Shown piece by piece: positions 34,530 through 44,410 of a DNA stretch of 64,000 nucleotides. The notes under the pieces are model-generated. The model was given only the letters and a program-made list of their open reading frames with translations. It was not told where the DNA came from and did no database searches. The DNA lies in the NCBI RefSeq assembly GCF_000332075.2, contig NZ_ALVU02000002.1, positions 62,001 through 126,000 on the forward strand, given 5' to 3'. The DNA is from Synechocystis sp. PCC 7509 (GTDB taxonomy: Bacteria > Cyanobacteriota > Cyanobacteriia > Cyanobacteriales > Chroococcidiopsidaceae). A program made the translations under genes and the position numbers. Numbering within the stretch: position 1 is the first letter of the stretch; every line of letters starts with the position of its first letter.

Positions 34530-35801
34530 TTAGGAATAACTTAACTGAGCTTCGATTGCATCACAGGCTACCCGAACACCATTTTCTAGCTGTATCTGCC
34601 GTCCTACCTCCGCAGATTGTCTAGCGAAACTCGGCTCGTTTAAAAGTTGATGTAATTTCGCAACAACATTTGCGGCATTATATTCTCCACGACTAATAGT
34701 AAGCCCTACACCTAAACGTTCTACCCTAGCAGCATTATTTGGCTGATCGTGACTATAAGGCATAACTAACATAGGGCGACCGGATCTTAATGCTTCCGCA
34801 GTTGTGCCAATGCCGCCTTGATGAACAATAGCTTGTGAGTGCAAGAACAGTTTGGAGTACGGAGCATAATCAAAAGCTGCTATATTCTCCGACAAAAATT
34901 CTTGGGGTAGGTTGCATCGATCTTCTCCCATAAGAAGTACAGCACGACAACCTAATTGCCTAACTGCAATTGCACTTTCAACATAAAAATTGCCTGCATT
35001 ACGAACGAGTGCTGAACCCAAAGTAAAAACTATAGGTGGAGAACCAGCACGGAGAAATTCTAATAATTCTAAAGATAGTTCCGCCTCACCTTGGCGCTCA
35101 TAAAAAGGAAACCCAGCGATACAAGTTCGTTTGGGCCAATCTGATTGAGGTTGAGCAAAAACTTTAGAAAATAAAGCCAAAACAAGTTCTGGAGAGTGAT
35201 TACCCTCAAAAAGTGGGTCTTTAACTTGCCGTAACCCCAAATCACGTCTTAACTGCTTTATAGGATCGCTCCACGAGCTTAGAAAATATTTGCTCAAATT
35301 AATAATACTACTGTTAATTAAAGGATTAAACAATTGTGATTGAATTTGATTATGTAGCTCTGACAACACTAAAGAGTCATAGGCAGATGGAATCATAATA
35401 GGAGCTAATACCCCAGATATCCACTTAATTCCAGCTTTTTCAGCTACAATCGGACCAGCAAAAGAAAGATGTTGAGTCACAAGCAAGTCAGCGCCATGCA
35501 CAACCTGTATTAAGTCGCTATAAGTATCTTTAATATGTGGTAATATCAATTCACATATAAGATACTTTAGTCCTTCTTTAGAGTCAGTTGCTTTCCTTAA
35601 CGCTTCTGTACTTAGCCCAGGTTCAAAATTAGGTCTGATAGCATGAAATTCTATATTTTCTGCCTCTACTTTAGAGCTATATAACTTACTTGTTGCTATT
35701 ACAACTTTGTGTCCCCGTTGCTTCAATTCAATTGCAAGTGCTATATAAGGATATAAGTCACCTAGTGTCCCGTAAGTAGTGATAACAATACGTTTATTCA
35801 T
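34530..35801 (-). CDS. GT1-family glycosyltransferase (UGT/macrolide-transferase type)
   Basis: This 423-residue protein has an N-terminal Rossmann acceptor domain (ITTYGTLGDLYPYIALA). The C-terminal donor domain carries HQGGIGTTAEALRSGRPMLV and PYSHDQPNNAARVERLG, the signature for binding UDP- or dTDP-sugars. No membrane helix is present. Relatives glycosylate sterols, lipids, carotenoids or polyketides. The monooxygenase remnant beside it hints at a former small biosynthetic pathway, but a role in glycosylating the adjacent TpsA is also conceivable. Confidence 0.9.
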   Translation of the reverse strand: MNKRIVITTYGTLGDLYPYIALAIELKQRGHKVVIATSKLYSSKVEAENIEFHAIRPNFEPGLSTEALRKATDSKEGLKYLICELILPHIKDTYSDLIQVVHGADLLVTQHLSFAGPIVAEKAGIKWISGVLAPIMIPSAYDSLVLSELHNQIQSQLFNPLINSSIINLSKYFLSSWSDPIKQLRRDLGLRQVKDPLFEGNHSPELVLALFSKVFAQPQSDWPKRTCIAGFPFYERQGEAELSLELLEFLRAGSPPIVFTLGSALVRNAGNFYVESAIAVRQLGCRAVLLMGEDRCNLPQEFLSENIAAFDYAPYSKLFLHSQAIVHQGGIGTTAEALRSGRPMLVMPYSHDQPNNAARVERLGVGLTISRGEYNAANVVAKLHQLLNEPSFARQSAEVGRQIQLENGVRVACDAIEAQLSYS

Positions 35802-35886
35802 TATTTTTGGTTAAAAATATTTGTAATTAACAGCTTTGAACTCTGGGTTATTGTATTCTAAACATTGAAACAATAAGTTTGCAAAC

Positions 35887-38451
35887 GTGATTAATAATAA
35901 GCTTCTTTTATTCTGTATTACTTTTGAATTTGCAATTCTTGCCTTGGGGTATGAGTCTCTTGAAGCTCAGGTTATTCCTGACAGAACTTTAGGAGTAGAA
36001 AATTCTCAGGTTATTCCTGGTGATAGTAGTAATGGGCTTTTAAACGAACAAATTGATGGCGGAGCAATTCGAGGCTCAACTTTATTTCATAGCTTCCAGG
36101 AGTTCAATGTCGGAGAAGGAAGAGGAATATATTTTACAAATCCCACAGGTATTGAAAATATTTTGAGCCGAGTAACAGGAGCAAATCCCTCCAACATTTT
36201 AGGGAGGCTCGGTGTAATAGGAGGCAATGCCAACTTATTGTTGATAAACCCTAATGGCATTATCTTTGGATCTAACGCTAGTCTAGATATCAATAGTTCT
36301 TTTTTAGGTAGTACAGCGAATAGTATTGAACTATCTGGTGGAATACAATTTGATGCTAAGAATCCTCAGCCAGTACCTTTATTATCAATTGAGGTTCCAA
36401 TAGGTCTTGGCTTCGGTAAAAAGCCAGCACCCATAAGGGTAGAAGGAACTGGACACAAACTATCTTTATTTTTCCCATTAGCAGGTAGTCCTATCTTAGG
36501 TTCGGGTGAAAGTTTAAATGGCTTAAGAACAGATACTGGGAAAACTATTGCTTTAGTTGGCGGAGATGTGAATTTTGATGGTGGAATCTTGACAGCTAGT
36601 TCAGGACGAATTGAGATAGGTAGTGTTAATTCTGGAGTAGTAGAGATAAATTCAACTGCTTCTGGAATATTTTTAAACTATGGTAGATTAACCAATTTTC
36701 AAGACATTAAGCTAGATAAAAAAGCGTTATTAGATACAAGTGGTTTTGCAAATGGTAGTATTTCTTTACGAGCTAAAAATATTGATTTAACAAATGGATC
36801 TTTTATTTTGGTGTCAAACTTTGGAAGCATTGATTCAAGTAGCGTTACTTTAAATGCAACAGAGGATCTGACGATGAACCTAAATCTGGCTACGCTAGGA
36901 AATTCTAGAATAGATGGTTTAGGAGCAGGCATTGTTTCACAAAATTTTTCTAGTGGAAAAGGCGCAGATATAACTATTTCAGCAAGGCAATTAGATATTG
37001 AAACAGCTTTTGGAATTGTCACAGAAACCTACGGTCAAGGGTTAGGAGGAAATATAAGCTTAAATATTTATGGAAATTCTTTACAGAATCTTGATGAGTC
37101 AACATCACAAATCTCTGTCGATAGAAGTCTTGTTGCTACTTTCGTATCAACAAATGCAACTGGAAATGCAGGAAATCTAAAAGTATTTACAGATCAACTT
37201 TTTATCAAAGATGGAGGTACAATTGCGTCAGAAAGTTTTGGATTAGGGAATGGAGGAAATGTTAATATTGTAGCTACTGAAAGTATAAAAGTATCTGGTT
37301 CTGTAAAAGTTCCTTTCCCTTTCAATAGTTTTGTGCCTAGTTTTCTGGGCGCTCTAGCTACATCTCAAGGTAATGCGGGTGACGTAAGTATCAATACAAA
37401 TCAACTAATACTTGAAAGTGGAGGAAGACTAGATTCCACCACCTTAGCATCAGGTTCTGCTGGTAAAGTGAGTATAGTTGCGACTGATTCAGTAGATGTT
37501 AGTGGTCGAGTTTCTGATTCTTTGAACCCTACATTAATAAGTTCATCTGCCAATCGAGTAGATCCTGCGTTTACGCCGTTCTATGGTTTGTCTAATGCTT
37601 TAACTGGAAATTCTGGCTCTGTAGAAATTACGACCAATCAATTGAATATAAATGATGGAGCAAGAGTTAGTGTGCGTAACGATGGATCTGGGGAGGCAGG
37701 CGATCTTAAAGTGATTGCTAATTCAATTAATCTAAGAAATCAGGGTGCTATTGCCGCAGATACCGCAAAAGGTACAGGTGGTGATATTACATTAAGAACA
37801 GATGCGTTACAGTTACGCCAAAACAGTCAAATTAACGCTACCGCAGGAGGTAACAGTACTGGTGGCAACATTACTATTGATACTAATACTCTAGTTGCTT
37901 TAGAGAATAGCGATATTACAGCGAATGCTTTTGAGGGTCGTGGTGGAAATATTGCAATTACAGCGAAAGGCATTTTCGGTATTGAATCGCGAACAAGATT
38001 GACTCCACTCAGTGACATCACTGCTAGTTCAGCATTAGGGATAAACGGTACAGTGCAAATCAATACGCTAGATACTAATCCTACTAACGGATTAGTGAGT
38101 TTGCCACCGACAGTTGTTGATAGCTCAAGGCTAATTGCCCAAGACTGTTCAGCTAGGGAAGATAGTTTGGCAAGAGAAAAGAGCGAGTTTATCATCACCG
38201 GACGCGGCGGTTTACCACCCCAACCAAATGAGCCACTGCGGGCTGAAGCTATTGCAATCGCAGAATCTGGAGAGGAAAACCGCTCGGCTAACGTAACGGT
38301 CACACGCCCAATTAGCTCTACCTCGACTCAAATAGTAGAAGCCCAAGGGTGGGTACTTAACGAGCGAGGTCAGGTGATTTTGACCGCTCAACCTGTTAGC
38401 GCTACACCTACCAGTTCCCGTTCCACTCAAGTAACTTGCTATGCGCCCTAA
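35887..38451 (+). CDS. TpsA-type filamentous haemagglutinin-like exoprotein
   Basis: This 854-residue protein starts at GTG. It has a signal peptide at about 1-28, then the TPS domain to about 170, with GSTLFHSFQEFNVGEGRGIY, RVTGANPSNILG and the NPNGIIFG signature recognised by TpsB. The rest is an irregular beta-helix of ~20-residue repeats (GNAGNLKVFTDQLFIKDGG, GGNVNIVATESI) and a Cys-containing C-terminal cap (QDCSA..., TCYAP) typical of cyanobacterial TpsA proteins. It should form a surface or released fibre. Its last codons overlap the CHAT gene start by 11 bases, so the two are co-translated. Confidence 0.93.
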   Translation: MINNKLLLFCITFEFAILALGYESLEAQVIPDRTLGVENSQVIPGDSSNGLLNEQIDGGAIRGSTLFHSFQEFNVGEGRGIYFTNPTGIENILSRVTGANPSNILGRLGVIGGNANLLLINPNGIIFGSNASLDINSSFLGSTANSIELSGGIQFDAKNPQPVPLLSIEVPIGLGFGKKPAPIRVEGTGHKLSLFFPLAGSPILGSGESLNGLRTDTGKTIALVGGDVNFDGGILTASSGRIEIGSVNSGVVEINSTASGIFLNYGRLTNFQDIKLDKKALLDTSGFANGSISLRAKNIDLTNGSFILVSNFGSIDSSSVTLNATEDLTMNLNLATLGNSRIDGLGAGIVSQNFSSGKGADITISARQLDIETAFGIVTETYGQGLGGNISLNIYGNSLQNLDESTSQISVDRSLVATFVSTNATGNAGNLKVFTDQLFIKDGGTIASESFGLGNGGNVNIVATESIKVSGSVKVPFPFNSFVPSFLGALATSQGNAGDVSINTNQLILESGGRLDSTTLASGSAGKVSIVATDSVDVSGRVSDSLNPTLISSSANRVDPAFTPFYGLSNALTGNSGSVEITTNQLNINDGARVSVRNDGSGEAGDLKVIANSINLRNQGAIAADTAKGTGGDITLRTDALQLRQNSQINATAGGNSTGGNITIDTNTLVALENSDITANAFEGRGGNIAITAKGIFGIESRTRLTPLSDITASSALGINGTVQINTLDTNPTNGLVSLPPTVVDSSRLIAQDCSAREDSLAREKSEFIITGRGGLPPQPNEPLRAEAIAIAESGEENRSANVTVTRPISSTSTQIVEAQGWVLNERGQVILTAQPVSATPTSSRSTQVTCYAP

Positions 38452-41017
38452 AAGACTAATAGCAAACAGATTAAATTGGCGATCGCACAATCGGATTGGA
38501 ATAAAACTCGCTAAAGAAATTGCACTGGTTCTGTTAGCTTTGCTGACAGTGACAAGTGTTCTAGCTCTGTCCGTTAAGCAAGTGCCAGGGATAGAATCAC
38601 TACCCTCTCACTCCTCATCACTAACTACTCAAGCAGATCGAGCAGTACAACCAAATATCGAGGGGCAAAAACTTTACGAATCTGGACAGTTTTCTGAGGC
38701 AATTGAAGCTTGGCAAAAGGCGGTAGATACCTATACTCAAGTAGGAAACCCTGATGGCATAACTCAAAGCCGAATTAATATCAGCCAAGCTTTACAAGCT
38801 TTAGGCTTCTACCCAAGAGCCTGCAATACTTTACTACAAGCTTTCAACATTACTAATACAGACTGTCAAAAGTTAACTCAGTCGAACGAAGACTACCAGC
38901 AGAGGCAAGACTCTGTACTCAAAACTCTTGAGCAAATACCAAACTCGCAAACTAAGGCAATTGGTTCGCGTAGCCTGGGTGATGTCCTGCAAAAGCTCGA
39001 CAATCTGGATCTGTCCGAGAAAGTGTTGCAGCTAAGTTTAGAAGTCTCTAAGGCATTACCTTCGCCTCAAAATGAGAGTGCTGCTTTGCTCAGTTTAGGC
39101 AACACATTTCAAGCTTGGGGAAACAGAGCAAGAGCTAACCAAGACACAGCAGGCGAAATTGACTCAACTCCTTGGCACTGCCCATATAGCCCAAGCTTGG
39201 GTGCGCCAAAGAAATTCTATCAACAAGCAGCTTCATCCTATCAACAAGCAGCAAATAGCTCGGTAGCACCAGAAATATGGGTGCTATCTCAGGTGAATCG
39301 TATGAGTGTATTGCTAAAAGCTGATGCGATATCAGACGCGGGAAAATTACAGAAGCAGATCCAGTCAAAACTAGAACAATTGCCTGCTAGTCAAACAACA
39401 ACTTATGCGCGACTAAATTTAGCTAGCAGCTTGAGTTGCCTAAATAAAGCTAGCATCAATGACGCTCCTTCGTGGGCAGAAATTGCCCAGATTTTAGCTA
39501 CAACCGAGAAACAAGCCCGTAGCCTTGGTGATAGACGTAGCCAATCTTATGCTTTTGGCTACCTGGGAGGGATGTACGCACAAGCTCAAAACCAATCTCC
39601 TCAAAACCTAGCCTATGCCCAAGACTTGACTAAGCAGGCGCTAGTAATTGCTCAAGCAACCAATGCTACAGACATTACTTATCAGTGGCAATGGCAATTA
39701 GGATATCTACTCAAAACCCAGGGGGATGTTCCAGAAGCGATCGCAGCTTACACCCAAGCAGTAGACACACTGCAATCTCTGCGCAGCGATCTGACAGCTA
39801 GTAGTGCCAACATCCAATTCTCATTTCAGGAAAGTGTCGAACCTGTATATCGTCAGCTAGTAGATTTATTGCTGCAATCAAATGAGCAGAACAACTTAAA
39901 TCAAGCCCGTGATGTAGTTGAAGCACTACAAATAGCCCAGCTAGAGAACTTGCTAAGATGCCGCCTGCAAACTGCATCGCCAGTGGCAATTGATTCTGCC
40001 GCCGACCCGACAACAGCAGTTATTTATCCAATTATCTTAGCTGACCGGATAGAGGTGATTGTGTCGCTAGCAAATCAACCTTTGCGTCACTATTCAAGCG
40101 CTCTACCGCAAGAGCAAAATATCGAAGACCTGCTGCAAACGATGCGCCAAAATGTACAAGCGCCAGTTGGTGCAGGACCAGGATTTATGAAATTGTCTCA
40201 GCAGGTGTATAATTGGTTGCTCAAACCACTGGAAACGGAGCTAGAAAACAGTGGAGTGAAAACATTAGTGTTTGTGCTAGATGGTGCTTTGCGCCAAGTG
40301 CCGATGGCAGCACTGCATGATGGAAGACAATACTTAATAGAAAAATATGCTGTAGCTCTTAGTCCTAGTTTGCAACTAATACAACCTAAGCCTTTGCTAG
40401 ATAATCATCTGAAAGTGTTAGCGGCGGGAATTTCACAGAAAATCCCAGGTTTTAGTGCGCCTGCGCTACCAGAAGTGAAGGATGAGTTAGAGCAAATATC
40501 GCGAATATCAACAAGTGTAGTGTTGCTGAATCAACAATTTACACGCTACGCTCTGGCAAAAAAAATAAACGAAAGTCCATTTTCAGTAGTGCATCTAGCA
40601 AGTCACGGACAATTCAGTTCTAACCCTGAGCAAACATATATTCGTGCTTGGGATAATAGTATTAATGTCAATCAATTAAGAAGCTTGCTCCAAACTAGAG
40701 AAAGCAGACAATCTAGCGCAATAGAATTACTTGTCCTGAGTGCCTGCGATACAGCAAGTGGAGATCGACGTTCGGCATTGGGGCTGGCAGGAGTAGCGGT
40801 ACGGGCAGGAGCGCGGAGTACGCTAGCTTCATTATGGCAGGTGAACGATAACTCGACTGCCGAACTAATGACAAACTTCTATCAAAAATTATCTCAATCT
40901 AGCAATGGGACAATTACTAAAGCCAAAGCGTTGCAAGATGCTCAACTAAATCTGTTGCACAGGTATAAAGCTCCTTATTACTGGGCATCATACGTTCTAG
41001 TAGGCAATTGGTTATAA
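38441..41017 (+). CDS. TPR protein with C-terminal CHAT caspase-like protease domain
   Basis: This 858-residue protein has an N-terminal basic stretch and one hydrophobic segment (about 22-45, LAKEIALVLLALLTVTSVLAL) that serves as a signal or anchor. It would put the protein outside the cytoplasm or at the membrane. Several TPR units follow (about 65-470). The CHAT domain (about 560-858) has the His722-Cys769 dyad in LASHGQF and VLSACDTASGD. CHAT proteins act as proteases or as peptide-binding switches. The overlap with tpsA suggests that TpsA is its partner or substrate. Confidence 0.92.
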   Translation: MRPKRLIANRLNWRSHNRIGIKLAKEIALVLLALLTVTSVLALSVKQVPGIESLPSHSSSLTTQADRAVQPNIEGQKLYESGQFSEAIEAWQKAVDTYTQVGNPDGITQSRINISQALQALGFYPRACNTLLQAFNITNTDCQKLTQSNEDYQQRQDSVLKTLEQIPNSQTKAIGSRSLGDVLQKLDNLDLSEKVLQLSLEVSKALPSPQNESAALLSLGNTFQAWGNRARANQDTAGEIDSTPWHCPYSPSLGAPKKFYQQAASSYQQAANSSVAPEIWVLSQVNRMSVLLKADAISDAGKLQKQIQSKLEQLPASQTTTYARLNLASSLSCLNKASINDAPSWAEIAQILATTEKQARSLGDRRSQSYAFGYLGGMYAQAQNQSPQNLAYAQDLTKQALVIAQATNATDITYQWQWQLGYLLKTQGDVPEAIAAYTQAVDTLQSLRSDLTASSANIQFSFQESVEPVYRQLVDLLLQSNEQNNLNQARDVVEALQIAQLENLLRCRLQTASPVAIDSAADPTTAVIYPIILADRIEVIVSLANQPLRHYSSALPQEQNIEDLLQTMRQNVQAPVGAGPGFMKLSQQVYNWLLKPLETELENSGVKTLVFVLDGALRQVPMAALHDGRQYLIEKYAVALSPSLQLIQPKPLLDNHLKVLAAGISQKIPGFSAPALPEVKDELEQISRISTSVVLLNQQFTRYALAKKINESPFSVVHLASHGQFSSNPEQTYIRAWDNSINVNQLRSLLQTRESRQSSAIELLVLSACDTASGDRRSALGLAGVAVRAGARSTLASLWQVNDNSTAELMTNFYQKLSQSSNGTITKAKALQDAQLNLLHRYKAPYYWASYVLVGNWL

Positions 41018-41027
41018 ACAACTTAGA

Positions 41028-42071
41028 CTAGAGCAGCTTGCTATATACTATGCGTGACTGCTTCGACCAATAGGCGGCTTTGTCCTCTTGACCTAAAACC
41101 TGATACACTTCCGCCAGCCGATATGCTGCCATTGCCTGTGCTTCAGTATCTTTGTTAATTAGGGCAAGTTTGCTTGCCTGCTGGTAACTCGCTACAGCTT
41201 GGGGGAATAATTCAATTTGTGCATAAAGTTCACCAAGGAGGTAGTGAACTGCTGGTATTTGACTACCTTTTGCCGCTTCTAGTAATTGAGTAGCTTCGGC
41301 AATCAATCCTCTGCCAATATAAAGCTCTGCTAAAGCTAAAGTCTGTGCTTCAAGGGTCAAGTCTGCTTGAGTGATGCGCTCGGCAGCAGCCTGTACTAAA
41401 GTTGCTTGTTGGCGCTCAAGTAAACCAAAAGTCGCTTTGGTAGGTGGTCCACCGCTATCAGCTTCAACTGTCAGCAAATATCCTTCCTCTACAGGTTTGA
41501 GGGGTGGTTCACCAGGATAAACAATAGAAGTTGTGTTAACTTCACGAACCCAGTTTATACCAGTACCTCTGACACGCACAACATAGTTGTTTGCACCAGG
41601 AACAGCAGTCCAGCGCAATGTCGGCTTGTGACTGAGCAACCAAGTACGATGAGGATAGATAATGTAAGGAATACGGTTAAGAAAGGGGTCACGAGTAGGC
41701 GTAATTGGCTGGGTAGTTGTATGGACTGGTTGGGTTGGCAGGTGGCAGCCACTAGCAACACCTGAAGGGATGTTATCAGGTACTATCCACAAATTTTGGT
41801 TAGGGTCAGCACATTGCACTATTGCTCTAGCGCCGCGATTGGGTTGTAGTAAATCGCCCTGACACAATGCTGCACCAATTGCCGTTGATCGATAGTTCGA
41901 CCAGTTTTGACGCTTCAGTTGTACCTGTCCGCGAATGCTAACTAATCGCCCTAAATGGACACAACTATTGCTAGCAGGTTTTGCTATTGCTTTTTTCTGG
42001 TTAACTATCATTACTGGTGTTGCGACAAGAAGTAAAACGAAACATATTACTGTGGGTAGGCGAGTATTCAC
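41028..42071 (-). CDS. Secreted FecR-like/TPR protein
   Basis: This 347-residue protein has a signal peptide at about 1-31 (VICFVLLLVATPVMIVNQKKA). A FecR-like segment follows (about 40-95, VSIRGQVQLKRQNWSNYRS...CQGDLLQ), then a fibronectin-like central part and C-terminal TPR helices (about 240-345). It faces the CHAT gene tail to tail, with 10 bp between the stops. It overlaps the upstream TPR gene by 4 bp (ATGA). Proteins of this build accompany CHAT/TPS loci in cyanobacteria. A periplasmic scaffold role is inferred. Confidence 0.8.
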   Translation of the reverse strand: MNTRLPTVICFVLLLVATPVMIVNQKKAIAKPASNSCVHLGRLVSIRGQVQLKRQNWSNYRSTAIGAALCQGDLLQPNRGARAIVQCADPNQNLWIVPDNIPSGVASGCHLPTQPVHTTTQPITPTRDPFLNRIPYIIYPHRTWLLSHKPTLRWTAVPGANNYVVRVRGTGINWVREVNTTSIVYPGEPPLKPVEEGYLLTVEADSGGPPTKATFGLLERQQATLVQAAAERITQADLTLEAQTLALAELYIGRGLIAEATQLLEAAKGSQIPAVHYLLGELYAQIELFPQAVASYQQASKLALINKDTEAQAMAAYRLAEVYQVLGQEDKAAYWSKQSRIVYSKLL

Positions 42072-43252
42072 TTATTGAGTTCCCCAAAACTTGCTTTCAA
42101 TTTTTGTTGCGCCAGACGAGTCCAAATGTCTTCTTCAGGAGTTCTGGGCAGATAGGTATATGCTAGACAATCTTCCCAGTGTTGCAAAGCCTGTTGCTTT
42201 TCACCTCGACGTTCTAGAACTTGAGCTAGTAGGCAGTGGGCAGCAGAGCGCTCCTGTTCTAAAACAATTGCTTGTGTTAATTCAACCTGGGCTTCTTCTA
42301 AGCGACCTTGTTGTAGGCGCGCCCAACCACGATTCTTCAAAAAGCTGTACTTAATGCGTGGCTCTTGGTTTCGAGCTAAAGGTAGACCAACCTGCAACAA
42401 GGCAATAGCCGCATCAGATTTTCTTTGCAAAAGGTACAACCGTGCTTGATTGTTGTAAGCACCAAATAGACCTAACTCTATTGCCCTCTGGTATTGCACC
42501 TGCGCTTGCTGATAATTCTGTTGATCTTCGTAAACTGCACCAAGATTATAGTGTGCTTCTGCCGACCAAGGGTTGATATCCAGTACCCAATTATAAGCAA
42601 TCTGAGCCTGCGGTAGTCTACCTGCTAAGTGACTCTTTGTGCCATACCAGTTACCTAGCCAAGATAAAGCATACCAAATACTAAATATTCCAACTGAGGC
42701 TAAAAGTGCTATTCCAGGTCGCAGGAATTTGATTAACTTAGATTTATATCTGCTTTCTTTACTATTAATAGTAGTTGGGAATAAAGTGTCTCTGCCTTGG
42801 GAGTGTTGAGGCTGGTCGCTTTGGGGTGGTTCGCTCTCCTGTTCGTTACTCAATTTCTCAATAGCTCCATCCAATAATATTACTGGAACAACCATTAGTG
42901 CTGAACTGGACGCACTACCATTAAGAGCCATTTGACTGCTAGGCTTAGTTTTTGAACTTTTTGGTCTTTGCGACCGTAACTGTTTGGCTTGCAGTCTTCT
43001 CAGGGTGCCTGCAACGTTCCGCTTGTCAACTCTTTGACCAATTGCTTGTGATAGTAAATGCCACAGTTGTTGAGCTTTGCCTCTAGAGACATAAGCATTC
43101 GTATATCTTTCTAACTTAATCTCTCCAAGCTTTTTCCCTAACAAACTTTGCTCAAGGATATACTTTTGTTCGCCTGACAAATGTTTATCCTTGAATTCAT
43201 AAACTGCCCGATCCGCCGATGCTATCAGGCTGGAGATTTCGTAGTCACTCAT
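42068..43252 (-). CDS. Membrane TPR protein with vMAP-type N-terminal helical domain
   Basis: This 394-residue protein has an N-terminal ~85 residues (VYEFKDKHLSGEQKYILEQS...YVSRGKAQQLWHLL) that resemble the helix-turn-helix-like domain found in vWA-MoxR-associated and CHAT-linked proteins. A Ser-rich linker, one transmembrane helix (about 170-192) and four or more TPR repeats (about 205-385) follow. It could sense a cytoplasmic state and signal across the membrane to the secreted FecR/TPR and CHAT partners. That mechanism is speculative. Confidence 0.8.
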   Translation of the reverse strand: MSDYEISSLIASADRAVYEFKDKHLSGEQKYILEQSLLGKKLGEIKLERYTNAYVSRGKAQQLWHLLSQAIGQRVDKRNVAGTLRRLQAKQLRSQRPKSSKTKPSSQMALNGSASSSALMVVPVILLDGAIEKLSNEQESEPPQSDQPQHSQGRDTLFPTTINSKESRYKSKLIKFLRPGIALLASVGIFSIWYALSWLGNWYGTKSHLAGRLPQAQIAYNWVLDINPWSAEAHYNLGAVYEDQQNYQQAQVQYQRAIELGLFGAYNNQARLYLLQRKSDAAIALLQVGLPLARNQEPRIKYSFLKNRGWARLQQGRLEEAQVELTQAIVLEQERSAAHCLLAQVLERRGEKQQALQHWEDCLAYTYLPRTPEEDIWTRLAQQKLKASFGELNK

Positions 43253-44134
43253 TACTCCCTGTCAATTTGCCAATTTGCCTTTCAGTATATCTTGCTCTAA
43301 GCCAATCAAGGGAGCTTTTAGGCGCAACGTTAAACCTTTACAAATCTAAACTTTCTCGGCTATTTATATATCCAAATCGTTTCTAAGGTTAATTTCGTCG
43401 CTGTTTAAGTTCAGATATGAAACTAATGCGCTATTAAACTTATTCTAATAACTGTATTCCTGAGTTATATCCTAGAGCTAATGTCCAAACGTCCTACTGC
43501 TAGGCAGTTGCAGCTAATCATTATTGGAAATATATTTCTGAGCTTGTGAGGTTTTAACTTTAAGTAATTTTCTGAAGTACCAAGCTTTTTATCTTTAGAC
43601 AATCTGTTAGCTTTATGTCATTTATTAAAGCTAGTGGCTCAATAAATTAGCTAGTTGTTATTTTCTGAGGTGGCGCAGTTTATAAGTTAAGTTAATTTCT
43701 GAGCTACCAAGCTTTGCTTGTTTGCAAGTCAACTGCTATGTCTAGGTTTCAAGCAAAATTAACTATTACAAAAAACAGAGCATTGTCTAGTTTCTCGAAG
43801 TAAGTAAAAATATGACTTATTTTGCTAGTAAGTAAGTTTAACAACAAACTTTTCTGGGGGTTGACAATTTTTTAAACAAGCTTTAATTTCTTTTTAAGCT
43901 TGTAATAGAAGTAAGCTTAGGGAGAGGATAAAAGTGCTGTGACGGCTTTACTGCTCCTCGCCAGTTTATAAACGTCTTACCAGGAGAGTATGTGCCTTAT
44001 GTCAGCTAAAACTTTCAGTGATGTTCAAGCAAACACAATGCTAAATACGAGGACGAATAGGAAAAAAATAGCTTGCGTACTACGGACGCTATCAATCGCA
44101 GTTAGTAGAAATATTAAGCCTGCTAATTTGGTTC
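43253..44134. other. 880-bp non-coding region with ATTTCTGAG repeats
   Basis: No gene is seen. ATTT(T)CTGA[G/A] occurs four times in 170 bp (43534, 43567, 43660, 43695). Two of the copies extend to a longer repeat ending TACCAAGCTTT. An AT-rich tract surrounds them. This could be an iteron-type origin or regulatory zone for the conjugation region, but no initiator gene is adjacent. Confidence 0.4.
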
Positions 44135-44323
44135 TCAACGCGGCTTTTTGAGCGGGTTCTTGTTAGCTCCATCTAAAGCGGTAAAAAAAAATGCTAAGAC
44201 TTCCTCTAATCCTTCGCTGTAGTCAATGTCTTCGTCTAAGCAGTATTGCTTAAACCGCCGTGCTAAGTTACGTGGTACGTGCGCTCGGATTTGCTCGTAA
44301 TTAGGGTCGTCTTTTTTCGCCAC
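44135..44323 (-). CDS. Small ribbon-helix-helix-type DNA-binding protein
   Basis: This 62-residue protein has the segment YEQIRAHVPRNLARRFKQYC, which gives a beta strand followed by helices as in RHH regulators, and a basic C-terminus. It is transcribed away from the DUF3102 gene. Tandem GTTGCAAC repeats about 65-85 bp upstream look like its operator. It is likely a plasmid repressor. Confidence 0.6.
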   Translation of the reverse strand: MAKKDDPNYEQIRAHVPRNLARRFKQYCLDEDIDYSEGLEEVLAFFFTALDGANKNPLKKPR

Positions 44324-44387
44324 CTAGTTTAACAGATAAATAACTTGAGGAATAATTGTCGCATTAACAGGATTGCACTGGCGTAAA

Positions 44388-44410
44388 AGTGCAACGTTGC
44401 AACGTTGCAA
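44388..44410. promoter_or_regulatory. Tandem palindromic GTTGCAAC repeats
   Basis: TGCAACGTTGCAACGTTGCA is a direct repeat of the 8-mer GCAACGTT, which is also palindromic. It lies between the divergent RHH and DUF3102 genes. RHH dimers commonly bind such short tandem palindromes cooperatively. Confidence 0.6.

Noticed and set aside
37827-38303. Minus-strand frame of 158 codons opposite the tpsA gene
   Set aside because: It is the antisense of a repetitive beta-helix coding region, has no ribosome site and no recognisable protein features.
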